Positions 28,015 to 36,981 of a DNA stretch of 64,000 bases are shown here, piece by piece; the stretch's first letter is position 1, and the number at the start of each line of letters is the position of its first letter. The stretch is from Segetibacter sp. (GTDB taxonomy: Bacteria > Bacteroidota > Bacteroidia > Chitinophagales > Chitinophagaceae), in contig NZ_JAOQAH010000028.1 in assembly GCF_025963695.1 (NCBI RefSeq), forward strand, positions 62,001 through 126,000, given 5' to 3'. The notes below the pieces were generated by a model that did no database searches, was not told the origin of the DNA, and saw nothing but the letters and a program-made list of their open reading frames with translations. Both the position numbers and the translations under genes were made by a program.

Positions 28015-29358
28015 TTATTTTCCTTTACCCTGAATGATCAATCTAACAGTGGCCATAATGATATTGAGGTCCAATGTGAGCTTTTGATTTTTTAAATAAA
28101 CCTGGTCAAATTTCATCCTTTGTATCATCTGCTCGATATTCTCTGCGTACCCATATTTAATTTGCCCAATAGAAGTTATGCCTGGTTTAATTGAAAGTAG
28201 CTTTTTATATTCTGGAGCCTTTTCAATTATTTGTTCAATAAAGAAACGTCGTTCCGGTCTCGGCCCTACAATTGACATCTGTCCGAAGAAAACATTTAAA
28301 AATTGTGGCATTTCGTCTAGCCTGGTTTTTCTCATTATCCGCCCCCAACTAGTTACTCTCGGATCATTTTCTTTTGCTAACTGAGGCCCGTTGCATTCCG
28401 CGTTCAAATGCATGGTTCTAAACTTGAATATAAAAAAGGGAACGCCATTTTTTCCTATCCGTTCCTGTCTGTAAAAAACGCTTCCTTTCGTAGTCAGCTT
28501 TGTAATTAGCACTAGTAGTAAAAAAACGGGAAAGCCAAAAATCATTATAAGGGATGAAGCAACCAGGTCAAAAGCTCTTTTTGTCAATTTAGCTTTTTGG
28601 TCTTCAAAAGCATTAGACGAAATATGTATTACAGGAAAGTTATGATAGTTTAAAAGTTGAGTGTTAGCAGAGTCTATTTGTAAGTCCGAAATCAACTTAA
28701 TTTTCACCCCCATTTTCTCATATTCTAAAACATCGTTTATAAATTCTCTTTTAATTTCTTTAAAACAAATAAATAATTCATCAATTCGATTAAAAGCTAT
28801 AAAGTTTTTAATCTCTTGCATCGAGTATTCGCTTAAATGTTTTGTCGATGGTTTTATAAGATTATAACCGTACTCGGGGTGGTTGTTAAATGAGTATTCA
28901 ACTCTCTGTAAAACTTCATCGTCGCCCAACAACCAAATTTTCCTTCTATTGTATCCCTTAACTCTTAGATAACTGGCGCCATAAATTATAATGATCCGTT
29001 GAAGTACCAGAATTACTGAAAATGATAAAAACTGGGCGACAAAAAACAACCTGCCAATATGGTACTGCTTAAGCAAGTATAATATTCCTAAAACGACTAT
29101 AACATGAATGATGGATGAAGTCAGCACTTTGTGCAGGCTTTCCCAATAATTTATGGGGCGTGAGAAATGCATATTGCGGGTTGCAAATGCAATAGACATC
29201 CATGTGATATTGTAAACGAAAAATAACTGGTAGAATAAAGAAGAGAAAACAACGTCGTTAGAAATAATAGAATAATTGATAAATAATGAGAGGTTTAATA
29301 TCAGAAGATCTAATACTAAAACAATGGCAGCAGAATACTTGGAATACCGTTGTGACAT
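28015..29358 (-). CDS. Undecaprenyl-phosphate sugar phosphotransferase (WcaJ type)
   Basis: Initiating enzyme that transfers a sugar-1-phosphate to undecaprenyl phosphate. About five N-terminal helices lie at residues 10-140, then a nucleotide-binding-like middle domain (KIWLLGDDEVLQRVEYSFNNHPEYGY). The catalytic C-terminal domain runs from about residue 255 and contains KRAFDLVASSLIMIFGFP, YRQERIGKNGVPFFIFKFRTM, GPRPERRFF and KPGITSIGQIKYG. The 447 residues and layout match the exopolysaccharide polyprenyl glycosylphosphotransferase family. Glucose-1-P or galactose-1-P is the likely donor sugar. Confidence 0.92.
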   Translation of the reverse strand: MSQRYSKYSAAIVLVLDLLILNLSLFINYSIISNDVVFSSLFYQLFFVYNITWMSIAFATRNMHFSRPINYWESLHKVLTSSIIHVIVVLGILYLLKQYHIGRLFFVAQFLSFSVILVLQRIIIIYGASYLRVKGYNRRKIWLLGDDEVLQRVEYSFNNHPEYGYNLIKPSTKHLSEYSMQEIKNFIAFNRIDELFICFKEIKREFINDVLEYEKMGVKIKLISDLQIDSANTQLLNYHNFPVIHISSNAFEDQKAKLTKRAFDLVASSLIMIFGFPVFLLLVLITKLTTKGSVFYRQERIGKNGVPFFIFKFRTMHLNAECNGPQLAKENDPRVTSWGRIMRKTRLDEMPQFLNVFFGQMSIVGPRPERRFFIEQIIEKAPEYKKLLSIKPGITSIGQIKYGYAENIEQMIQRMKFDQVYLKNQKLTLDLNIIMATVRLIIQGKGK

Positions 29359-29466
29359 GTTTCACAATTATACCATAAATACAGGTATAATTCGCAAATG
29401 CTTTTTTATAAAAGCAAGAAGAATGTCGAATAATAATTAGTTAGCCAACGGTATAACTTTACCCCG

Positions 29467-29482
29467 CATCGTTGTGTCACTC
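29467..29482 (-). repeat. Dispersed intergenic repeat, copy 3 (GTGACAC core)
   Basis: Minus-strand GAGTGACACAACGATG, identical over 16 bp to copy 2 at 7483-7498. It lies in the 178-bp gap between glf and the WcaJ-type gene. Confidence 0.65.
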
Positions 29483-29536
29483 CCTTCAGCTTGTATAACT
29501 TTTCTCTTCGGTTTTTAAAAAGCAGCAGAAATACTC

Positions 29537-30655
29537 CTACTGCTCCTGAAAGTGCACCGACACTTGTTTTAAAGCTGATCCTATTATCTGGTGCATGTCG
29601 TAGTAGCGATATTCTGCCAGTCTTCCACCAAAAATTACATTTGTTTCGCTATCAGCTAATTCCTGGTACTTCTTAAAAGTAGCGGTATTTTTCGCATCAT
29701 TAATAGGATAATAAGGTTCCTTTTCTGATGTCCACTCTTCAGGGTATTCTTTGGTAACTACGGTTTTTGGTTGTGTTCCAAACTCAAAATGCTTGTGTTC
29801 AATCACTCTTGTAAACGGAACTTCTCTTTCGGTATAGTTCACTACCGCATTACCCTGGTAATTTTCAACATCATGTGTTTCATGCTCAAACTTCAAACTG
29901 CGATACTCCAACTGTCCAAACTGGTAGTTGTAATACTGGTCAATCTTTCCTGTAAATACAATTGTTTCAGCTAAAGCGTTCCATTCTTCCCTGTTTTCAA
30001 AGTAGTCAACATTCAATCTTACTTCTATATCTTTTAAGAGACCTTCTACCAATTTATTATAACCCCCTATAGGAATGCCCTGGTATTTATCATTAAAGTA
30101 ATTGTTATCGTAAGTAAACCTTACTGGCAATCTTTTAATAATAAAGGCTGGAAGTTCTGTTGCTGATCTTCCCCATTGTTTTTCAGTATAACCTTTAATA
30201 AGCTTCTCATATATGTCAGGTCCTATTAACGACAATGCCTGCTCTTCAAGGTTCGAAGGATCTTTAATATTAAGCGCTTCAATTTGAGACTGAATTTTGT
30301 CTTTCGCTTCCTGTGGTGTTTTTACTCCCCAAAGCTGATAAAACGTGTTCATGTTAAAAGGAAGATTATAAAGCTTATCCTTATAAAGAGCCACAGGGGT
30401 ATTTGTATATCTGTTGAACTCTACAAAAGAATTTACATAATCCCAGATCTGCTTATCATTAGTATGAAAAATATGGGCGCCATACTGATGCACATTAATT
30501 CCTTCTACTTCTTTGCAGTAAACGTTACCACCGGCATGGTTGCGCTTGTCTATGATTAAACACTTTTTACCTCTTTTTTTTGCCTCGTGCGCAAATACAG
30601 AACCAAATAGTCCACTTCCTACAATCAAATAATCATATTCCCTGGTCGAGCTCAT
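29537..30655 (-). CDS. glf: UDP-galactopyranose mutase
   Basis: Flavoenzyme converting UDP-galactopyranose to UDP-galactofuranose. The FAD-binding motif GSGLFGSVFAHEAKKRGK is followed by the IDKRNHAGGN block, and HQYGAHIFHTN is the substrate-adjacent His motif typical of Glf. The 372 residues match. The exported polymer therefore probably contains galactofuranose. The gene precedes wcaJ with a 178-bp gap. Confidence 0.95.
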   Translation of the reverse strand: MSSTREYDYLIVGSGLFGSVFAHEAKKRGKKCLIIDKRNHAGGNVYCKEVEGINVHQYGAHIFHTNDKQIWDYVNSFVEFNRYTNTPVALYKDKLYNLPFNMNTFYQLWGVKTPQEAKDKIQSQIEALNIKDPSNLEEQALSLIGPDIYEKLIKGYTEKQWGRSATELPAFIIKRLPVRFTYDNNYFNDKYQGIPIGGYNKLVEGLLKDIEVRLNVDYFENREEWNALAETIVFTGKIDQYYNYQFGQLEYRSLKFEHETHDVENYQGNAVVNYTEREVPFTRVIEHKHFEFGTQPKTVVTKEYPEEWTSEKEPYYPINDAKNTATFKKYQELADSETNVIFGGRLAEYRYYDMHQIIGSALKQVSVHFQEQ

Positions 30656-30800
30656 TTATTAAATTTTAATTTTATTATTATGCTGTAAAAAATAATGATG
30701 CCAAGGCAGTTCTAATTGCAGGAGAAAGTGAATTTTTAATTAAGCGGGTGAAATATATAATACGTTTGTTTTCTTCTTTGATAAAAAATCTTGCTTGCAC

Positions 30801-31709
30801 TTATTGAAAAAAATCTTTCTCTAAAACAATTCCCGCAACCTCTCTTAAATATTGTTGCGAACCAGCTATAGAATAAAATTTATCATCTATTGCTATTCTT
30901 CTAATTTTTGGAAGTACTGCTATACAACCTTCGTTTAACAGGTCGTTACCTAGTTCTAATATAGCAGATCCGAATCCTCCCTGGGCCTGATGCTCTTCAA
31001 TAGTTATAATAGATCGATGGTTTAAAAAGATCTCTTTAAGTTGACTTTTATTAATGGGCTTTATAAAGGGAAAACTATAAATGGCGGAATTAAGATGATT
31101 ATCGTTTACAAAATCACAAACATATTTAAGCATCGAACCTGTTGACAATATAGCCGTTGTTTCCCCTTTCTTAACTTCAATAATATCTCCGATCGTTAAC
31201 TCCCTAAGGTCTGTATGTACCACAGGTTCTCCTGCCTTACCTAACCTCACATAGCACGGGCCTTTATGCGTTGTGCAAAATGTGGTGATCTTCTTTGATT
31301 CCAACGGATCGCCCGGTGCGCAAACAACCATGTTGGGTATTGTACGAAGCATTCCAATTTCTTCCGTGGCATGATGAGAAGGTCCCAACGCTCCATAAGA
31401 ATATCCTCCACCAACAGCAACTATTTTTACATTAAGATTGTGGTAGCATATGTCGTAACGTATTTGCTCCATGCAGCGAAGGGTAGGAAAATTGCCAATT
31501 GAATAAATGTAAACGCAATAACCTTCCAAAGCTAACCCGGCAGCAAAACCTGCCATATTTTGTTCAGCAACACCAACATTTAAATAGCGGTCAGGAAACT
31601 GCTGTACAAAAGGTTCTACCACGCTGTAACCAAGGTCACCTACTATCAAAAAAACTTTATCGTTTTTTCGGGCTTCTTCAATTAACTGATTTATAAAAGC
31701 CGTTCTCAT
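30801..31709 (-). CDS. Transketolase-like protein, C-terminal subunit
   Basis: Pyrimidine-binding plus C-terminal half of a thiamine-diphosphate transketolase as a separate 302-residue protein. It shows FLIVGDLGYSVVEPFVQQFPDRYLNVGVAEQNMAG, where the Glu of VAEQNM activates ThDP, and YVRLGKAGEPV. It overlaps the N-terminal subunit by 4 bp (ATGA), so they are translationally coupled. Location in a CDP-sugar cluster suggests transfer of a two-carbon ketol unit to a keto-sugar nucleotide rather than pentose-phosphate metabolism. The product is inferred. Confidence 0.87.
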   Translation of the reverse strand: MRTAFINQLIEEARKNDKVFLIVGDLGYSVVEPFVQQFPDRYLNVGVAEQNMAGFAAGLALEGYCVYIYSIGNFPTLRCMEQIRYDICYHNLNVKIVAVGGGYSYGALGPSHHATEEIGMLRTIPNMVVCAPGDPLESKKITTFCTTHKGPCYVRLGKAGEPVVHTDLRELTIGDIIEVKKGETTAILSTGSMLKYVCDFVNDNHLNSAIYSFPFIKPINKSQLKEIFLNHRSIITIEEHQAQGGFGSAILELGNDLLNEGCIAVLPKIRRIAIDDKFYSIAGSQQYLREVAGIVLEKDFFQ

Positions 31710-32515
31710 GATTGGTTTAACTGTTTAACGGCATTATTATAAAGGTCAATATTAGGAGAACGGTAATGCCAAAGAATAGTGTTTTCCATAAAATCTACCC
31801 CTTTGCCTTTTATAGTATGTGCTATAACCACTTTAGGCAAACCATTTTTGTTCTCGCTCAACCCAGATAAAGTTCTACTTATTTCCTCATGATTGTGGCC
31901 GTCAATCTCTACCACCTCCCATCGAAATGCTTCAAATTTTGCCCTTAGAGGCTCAAGGTCAATAACATCTTTTACAAATCCCAGGCTTTGAATTTTATTA
32001 TAGTCAATTATCAAAACAAGATTGTCCAACTTATGCTGAGGTGCTAGCATAATTGGCTCCCAGTTTGAACCTTCATTCAGTTCGCCATCACTTACAATAC
32101 AAAATATTTTAAACGTTGCCTTTTTTAGTTTGGCAGCAAAAGCGACACCAGTGGCAATAGACAATACATGGCCCAAACTTCCCGATGAAATTTCGACCCC
32201 AGGTACTTTATGACTAGTATGCGACAAAAACATACTGCCGTCCATTGCGTACGTATCTAGCTGTTCTAACGGGAAAAATCCTTGTAATCCTAGTGTTGCA
32301 TAAAGGGCCGAGCAGGCATGGCCTTTTGATAAAAAGAATCGATCTCTAAAAGGATCTGCAGGATGTTTAGGATCTATATTAAGAACTTCAGCATAAAGCA
32401 CTGCAAGAATATCAGCCATCGAAAAAGCGCCACCGACATGTGAAGCGTTGGCGCGATGAACCATTTCAAGCACTTTTATTCTGATCCCGATAGAGAGAGA
32501 CTTAGCATCCATCAA
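31706..32515 (-). CDS. Transketolase-like protein, N-terminal subunit
   Basis: Thiamine-diphosphate binding half of a split transketolase (269 residues). The ThDP-Mg motif is VSDGELNEGSNWEPIMLAPQHKLDNLVLIIDYNK (GDG is SDG here), and SKGHACSALYATLGLQGF and the conserved HANASHVGG-type start (VHRANASHVGGAFS) are present. It overlaps the C-terminal subunit by 4 bp and the upstream epimerase gene by 4 bp. The tight coupling links it to CDP-sugar synthesis. A stand-alone housekeeping transketolase would normally be one chain of about 660 aa. Confidence 0.87.
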   Translation of the reverse strand: MMDAKSLSIGIRIKVLEMVHRANASHVGGAFSMADILAVLYAEVLNIDPKHPADPFRDRFFLSKGHACSALYATLGLQGFFPLEQLDTYAMDGSMFLSHTSHKVPGVEISSGSLGHVLSIATGVAFAAKLKKATFKIFCIVSDGELNEGSNWEPIMLAPQHKLDNLVLIIDYNKIQSLGFVKDVIDLEPLRAKFEAFRWEVVEIDGHNHEEISRTLSGLSENKNGLPKVVIAHTIKGKGVDFMENTILWHYRSPNIDLYNNAVKQLNQS

Positions 32516-33438
32516 CTGGTATACTTGTTTATATAGTAATCAATTGTTCGTTGTAAGGTCTCATCGAAATTATGTAAATCGATTTTTCCAATATTAGAAC
32601 TGAATTTCGACATATCGCCTTCCATATGCATTGACTGGTAAGGCCTGTAGGGCAGTGAACCAAAGTTGAGTGCAACAGTGGAGTTAATACCGTCGCGAAT
32701 TTTTTCAATCAAATATTTTAGGGTAACTGCATTATCGGAGGAAATGTTATAAACACCACACGTAGCAGAGGCTAGATCTTTATGAACCAACAGGGACACA
32801 TATTCCGCAAAGTCCTTCACATATAAATAAGCATACTTCTGCATTGCAGGCGTTAAATCCATACTGTTTTTGTGAAGTATAGATTTAATTACAGAAGGGA
32901 TGAGCCAGCTTCCATCTTCCTTCTCACCAAACATCGGGAACAACCGCAACCAATACCAATTAATGCTATTGGCCTCACAAAAACTTTTGATCAACACAGA
33001 TGCCATTAATTTAACCGCACCATAAGCTGTATTAGGGTTGGTAGGATAGCTTTCATCTACTTTGCCTGAAAACGTTCCGTACTCAGCCTGTGAGCCTAGC
33101 CCAATAAATTTCGATACTTTCAATTCACTTCCCACTTGCAACAAGTCTAAAACCAAATTCAAATTGCTTAGCTGCTCTTTCCATTCCGTTCTTTTATCGG
33201 CGCTAACACCGGCCCAGGCCGAATGAATGAGGATGTTTGGTTGATGGTGAATGACCTGTTGTTTCCAATCAGTATCGTCACCATTTATCCATGTGATTTT
33301 GTTCAGAAAATTTTTGCACCTGTGTAAATCAGAAGTTGAACGTTTTAACCCTATAACCTGGTCGTGGTGGTCTATTAAACTCTCAGCAATATAAGAACCC
33401 AGAAAACCGGTTACGCCGCTAATTAAAACCTTACTCAT
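32512..33438 (-). CDS. NAD-dependent epimerase/reductase of the CDP-sugar block
   Basis: SDR enzyme, 308 residues. Rossmann motif GVTGFLGSYIAE at residues 8-19, and the YGAVK active-site segment (NTAYGAVKLMASVLI). It lies between the methyltransferase and transketolase genes and overlaps the latter by 4 bp. It may reduce or epimerise the CDP-keto-sugar, either before or after the two-carbon transfer. The general class is clear; the step is inferred from context. Confidence 0.82.
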   Translation of the reverse strand: MSKVLISGVTGFLGSYIAESLIDHHDQVIGLKRSTSDLHRCKNFLNKITWINGDDTDWKQQVIHHQPNILIHSAWAGVSADKRTEWKEQLSNLNLVLDLLQVGSELKVSKFIGLGSQAEYGTFSGKVDESYPTNPNTAYGAVKLMASVLIKSFCEANSINWYWLRLFPMFGEKEDGSWLIPSVIKSILHKNSMDLTPAMQKYAYLYVKDFAEYVSLLVHKDLASATCGVYNISSDNAVTLKYLIEKIRDGINSTVALNFGSLPYRPYQSMHMEGDMSKFSSNIGKIDLHNFDETLQRTIDYYINKYTS

Positions 33439-33461
33439 AAATATTCACTTTCTACGGCCGC

Positions 33462-34226
33462 TTACTCAATGATGGCGTAAGAGATATATGCGTCAAACAT
33501 TGTCTTTCGCAATCTGACATTTCTTATTCCTAAGGTTTCTAATAACGCAACTGTTTCGCCAGGAAAGACTTTGGCATTTAACTCGTCAAATGCCAGAACA
33601 GCACCTTTAGGCATTCTTGGAACAATATGTTCAAGTGCCAATTTTGTAGGTTCATAAATATCAAAATCCAGATACAGCATACTTACTATCAGGTGCTGAT
33701 TTTGTTTTATAAAGTTTGGTATCTCTATTAAGGCGTCGCCTTTAACCAATTCTATTTTTGGCAAATGATTTAGTGGCCGGTTTTTATCGTACAAATCAAC
33801 CGCCTGCGTTATTTCTTCCTCAATACCTTCATAAACCTTTAAGTCTCCTTTTTCATAGTTCCTATGAAAATTTTTATCTTTTTCAGAAACGTCAGGAAAG
33901 CCGGCAAACGAGTCGAATCCTATAATCTTCCTGGTATGATTGTAAGGCTCGTAAATAGCAGATAATTGAGCAAAAGCCAGGGTGCCTCCACCTTGAAAGC
34001 AGCCGCATTCAATTATAGAACCCGGAAGGTCAAGTTGTAACTTAAACAATTCATGTTTTGCCAGAAACCTTGATAGGTCTTGCCTTCTTACATATTTAGC
34101 AAAGTTTTGAAGTTTAGAAGATACTGATAGGGGAGAGCTGTCAAAAAACCTTTCGTATTCGCTGAACAGTTCTATCTCTTTTGAGGTATGATTGGCCAAG
34201 TTTGCCTGAATCTCTTCAAGTTTCAT
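33462..34226 (-). CDS. TylF/macrocin-O-methyltransferase-like enzyme
   Basis: A 254-residue class I SAM methyltransferase of the TylF/NovP group: GSIIECGCFQGGGTLAFAQL as motif I, KIIGFDSFAGFPD as the family-specific segment, and LYLDFDIYEPTKLALEHIVPRMPKGAVLAFDEL with the metal-binding Asp pair. These enzymes O-methylate deoxysugars on nucleotide or glycoside acceptors. In this block a 6-deoxy CDP-sugar is the expected acceptor. It lies 11 bp downstream of the CDP-glucose 4,6-dehydratase gene. Confidence 0.82.
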   Translation of the reverse strand: MKLEEIQANLANHTSKEIELFSEYERFFDSSPLSVSSKLQNFAKYVRRQDLSRFLAKHELFKLQLDLPGSIIECGCFQGGGTLAFAQLSAIYEPYNHTRKIIGFDSFAGFPDVSEKDKNFHRNYEKGDLKVYEGIEEEITQAVDLYDKNRPLNHLPKIELVKGDALIEIPNFIKQNQHLIVSMLYLDFDIYEPTKLALEHIVPRMPKGAVLAFDELNAKVFPGETVALLETLGIRNVRLRKTMFDAYISYAIIE

Positions 34227-34237
34227 TTAATATTTTT

Positions 34238-35320
34238 TTAATTAAGCTGCAGGTACCCGTCAATCTGTGCCCCGGTTACCGAGTTAATGTTGTTGGGAGA
34301 ACAATAAAATGCCTTGTACCAATAGATCGTTTGTTTTACAGCTTCTGCCGTATCCCATTTAGGGGTCCATTCAATTTCTGTTGTCGCTTTACTTATATCT
34401 AACTTAAGCAAACCTGCTTCATGCGGCTCACCATCTGCTTTCATTATTTCAGCCTCACCCGCTCCCCAGGTATTTATTGCGAGGTTTACAATTGCTTGTA
34501 CTGAAAGTGAGTCATCTGCTACGGGACCAAAATTATAAGGTTGAGAGTAGCGCTGGGGATCGATGGAAAGCTTTCCTCCTAATTGAAGATAACCTGATAA
34601 GGGCTCCAGCACATGCTGCCACGGACGGATTGATGAAGGATTGCGAACCCTGATTTTCTCCCCCGTTCCAAGTGACCTTGCTATATCTGGCATTAGCCGA
34701 TCTTGCGACCAGTCGCCGCCTCCTATTACATTTCCTGCTCTTGCCACTGCAATACCTTTTAAATGAGTGGGATACTCTGCCACATTAAAAAACGAATTTC
34801 TATAAGAATCAATTACTAATTCGCAACATGCCTTACTTGCACTATATGGATCATAACCACCTAGTCTATCATTTTCGCGATAGGGATAAATCCACTCATT
34901 ATTGTGGTAAACCTTATCAGTTGTAATTAAAACAACGCTACAAGGCTTTTTTAATAAACGCACTCCATCCAGTAAATTTGCTGTACCAATTGCATTTACC
35001 TCAAAAGTTTCAGCAGGAATTTTATAGGAAAGTCTAACCAGCGGTTGGGCTGCGAGATGAAAAATAAAATCAGGCTCAAATTCAATAATTTCTTCAGCCA
35101 ACCTATCTCTGTCGCGTATATCAGCTATAATCGAATTGCAAAGAGTATTACCATTTATTACATGGTACAAATCATTTTCAGTTATTGGCGCAAGGGCATA
35201 TCCTTTTATTTCTGCACCTAATAAGGTAAGTATTTTTAAGAGCCACGATCCTTTAAATCCGGTATGGCCTGTAATAAAAATTCTTTTCCCCTTGTATACT
35301 TCTTTTAGAATTTCAAACAT
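34238..35320 (-). CDS. rfbG: CDP-glucose 4,6-dehydratase
   Basis: SDR enzyme making CDP-4-keto-6-deoxyglucose. TGHTGFKGSWL at the N-terminus is the diagnostic Rossmann motif of this subfamily; YSASKACCELV carries the YxxxK pair and ITTDKVYHN the conserved Thr. About 360 residues. The frame is open to 35338, but Met at 35320 (MFEILKEVYKGK) fits family starts and lies 2 bp after the rfbF stop. It acts directly after the cytidylyltransferase product. Confidence 0.94.
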   Translation of the reverse strand: MFEILKEVYKGKRIFITGHTGFKGSWLLKILTLLGAEIKGYALAPITENDLYHVINGNTLCNSIIADIRDRDRLAEEIIEFEPDFIFHLAAQPLVRLSYKIPAETFEVNAIGTANLLDGVRLLKKPCSVVLITTDKVYHNNEWIYPYRENDRLGGYDPYSASKACCELVIDSYRNSFFNVAEYPTHLKGIAVARAGNVIGGGDWSQDRLMPDIARSLGTGEKIRVRNPSSIRPWQHVLEPLSGYLQLGGKLSIDPQRYSQPYNFGPVADDSLSVQAIVNLAINTWGAGEAEIMKADGEPHEAGLLKLDISKATTEIEWTPKWDTAEAVKQTIYWYKAFYCSPNNINSVTGAQIDGYLQLN

Positions 35321-35322
35321 CT

Positions 35323-36093
35323 TTACCAGATTTTCCAATCCGCTTTATTCCAATCCCACATTTCGTTCAGGTCGTGCTTGTCTTTTAAGGTGTCCATTGG
35401 CCGCCAGAAACCATGATGCTTGTAGGCCTGCATCTGCCCTTCGGAAGCGATCTGCTCGAGCGGTTCTTTTTCCCAAACCGTACGATCGTTCTTTATATAA
35501 TTAAACACTTCAGGCCCGCACACAAAAAATCCTCCGTTGATCCAGGATCCGTCACCTCTTGGCTTTTCGGTAAATGTATTTACCTGCTTGTTTGGGTCGA
35601 TGTTCAATCCGCCAAACTTTCCTGACGGCTGTACTGCGGTTACAGTAATTAGCTTTTTCGAACTCTTATGAAAAGCTACCAACTCTGTAATGTTAACGTC
35701 ACTAACCCCATCGCCATAGGTCAACAAAAAATCTTCATTTGCTATATGAGGTTGAATTCGTTTAATCCGTCCGCCAGTCATCGTTTCGTTGCCTGTGTCT
35801 ACTAGCGTGATCTTCCAAGGCTCGGCTTGCGAGTCATGAACATGCACTGAGTTATTAGATAAGTCGATAGTTACGTCTGATTTATGAAGAAAGTAATTGG
35901 CAAAATATTCTTTTATCACATATCCTTTATAGCCCAAGCATACAATAAAATCATTGAAGCCATGAGCAGAATAAATTTTCATGATGTGCCATAAAATGGG
36001 CATCCCGCCTATCTCAACCATTGGTTTAGGCCGGATAGAGGTTTCTTCAGAAAGCCTTGTGCCGAGGCCACCAGCTAATAACACTACTTTCAT
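35323..36093 (-). CDS. rfbF: Glucose-1-phosphate cytidylyltransferase
   Basis: Makes CDP-glucose from CTP and glucose-1-phosphate. The N-terminal MKVVLLAGGLGTRLSEETSIRPKPMVEIGG is the nucleotide-binding signature, and the GDGVSDVN and ETMTGGRIKRI blocks are typical of RfbF. The open frame starts at 36159, but family starts at MKVVLLAGG support 36093. It heads the CDP-sugar block, so a promoter should lie to its right in 36094-36423. Confidence 0.95.
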   Translation of the reverse strand: MKVVLLAGGLGTRLSEETSIRPKPMVEIGGMPILWHIMKIYSAHGFNDFIVCLGYKGYVIKEYFANYFLHKSDVTIDLSNNSVHVHDSQAEPWKITLVDTGNETMTGGRIKRIQPHIANEDFLLTYGDGVSDVNITELVAFHKSSKKLITVTAVQPSGKFGGLNIDPNKQVNTFTEKPRGDGSWINGGFFVCGPEVFNYIKNDRTVWEKEPLEQIASEGQMQAYKHHGFWRPMDTLKDKHDLNEMWDWNKADWKIW

Positions 36094-36159
36094 GAATTTC
36101 CGGGTTGAAGTTTGAATAGGTGGGATGTGAAAGCGGTACTGCTGCCCTACTGTTAGCAC

Positions 36160-36423
36160 AGCTTCGCTTCCCCAGTCCCAATATCGGATAGAGCTAAAGA
36201 AGCAAAAAAAGGTCTATAATACCCGCCTTTTTGAAAAGGATTGCATTATCAATACAATCCCGGGCAAATATAGCGCAGCCGTTAGTAGGTAAACAATCAT
36301 CTTTAGAATCTGTATTGCAGGCAATAAGAGCATATCAAGTTAATTTTGACTGACCCTACTTTCTCTATTCAGGTCTCGCGGTATAAGTAATTTATTTTCA
36401 TTTACTTTAGCTACATCTAATCT
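36160..36423. other. Intergenic region upstream of the exopolysaccharide locus
   Basis: No credible gene. An imperfect inverted repeat (GGATTG at 36238-36243, CAATCC at 36255-36260) is the only structured element. The leftward promoter for the CDP-sugar genes is presumably here or just downstream, but no full TTTG-N19-TAnnTTTG pair was found facing left. Confidence 0.5.
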
Positions 36424-36832
36424 ATGAACCAACGCCACTACTTCCCCGATGTTTTTCGTGGAGCAACTGTTGCTTAAATGATACTTGTAAATAACGCTGG
36501 AAGCTGGGCCCATATTTTTACTCCTTTTGAACACGCTACACGGCACCGGTGTACACCGACAGATCTTGTATTTCCTTTTTTCTTATTTGCCGAAGTTCTT
36601 TAATGTGTTTGGAAAAAAACCCTTGTTTATCTTTTTTTTTGAGCGACTTCTGGCTGGAAATACTTTCGTTAATACGGCGGACAGATTATTACCCTGGTTT
36701 TGTCAACATGTATGCAGACCGATAAGCGATAATCTTAAAACTGGTTCGCTGGTTTATGCCATTTGCATGGGTGCTTTTTATTGGCCGGTTGGTTATTTGT
36801 TACACAAGAAGAAAATTTGCTTAAAAGTGTAA
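36424..36832 (+). pseudogene. Remnant of a DUF5009 (heparan-alpha-glucosaminide N-acetyltransferase-like) gene
   Basis: Two pieces of one membrane acyltransferase-like gene, in different frames. From the ATG at 36424 the first piece reads MNQRHYFPDVFRGATVA, meets a TAA at 36475-36477, then continues MILVNNAGSWAHIF...CTPTDLVFPFFLF to about 36590. This is the DUF5009 N-terminus (DVFRG, MILVNNPGSW, CTPTDLVFPFFLF). The frame then shifts by one base, and the last 80 residues (VFGKKPLFIFFF...GSLVYAICMGAFYWPVGYLLHKKKI) match the family C-terminus and stop at 36832. About 250 central residues are missing. The gene is therefore dead through a nonsense codon, an internal deletion and a frameshift. Confidence 0.85.
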
Positions 36833-36904
36833 GAAGTAAAAGGATAGCGTAACAGCTACATGGTAGTAAGCAAAACATGCTAAAAGCAAAATAGCAGTAC
36901 AACC

Positions 36905-36926
36905 GATGAACGTACTGCGACGCAAC
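36905..36926 (+). repeat. Dispersed intergenic repeat, copy 4 (TGCGACGCA core)
   Basis: GATGAACGTA, one base, then TGCGACGCAAC. The left flank GATGAACGTA is shared with copy 5 on the opposite strand at 39430-39455, so the repeat unit is longer than its core. Confidence 0.65.
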
Positions 36927-36981
36927 AAAAGATTAATCAGGGTTGTAAAGCTTGTAACAAAAGAAACCCAACATTTAATAT

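Noticed and set aside
36340..36546. 68-codon minus-strand ORF
   Set aside because: It is antisense to the N-terminal part of the decayed DUF5009 gene, which explains the open frame.
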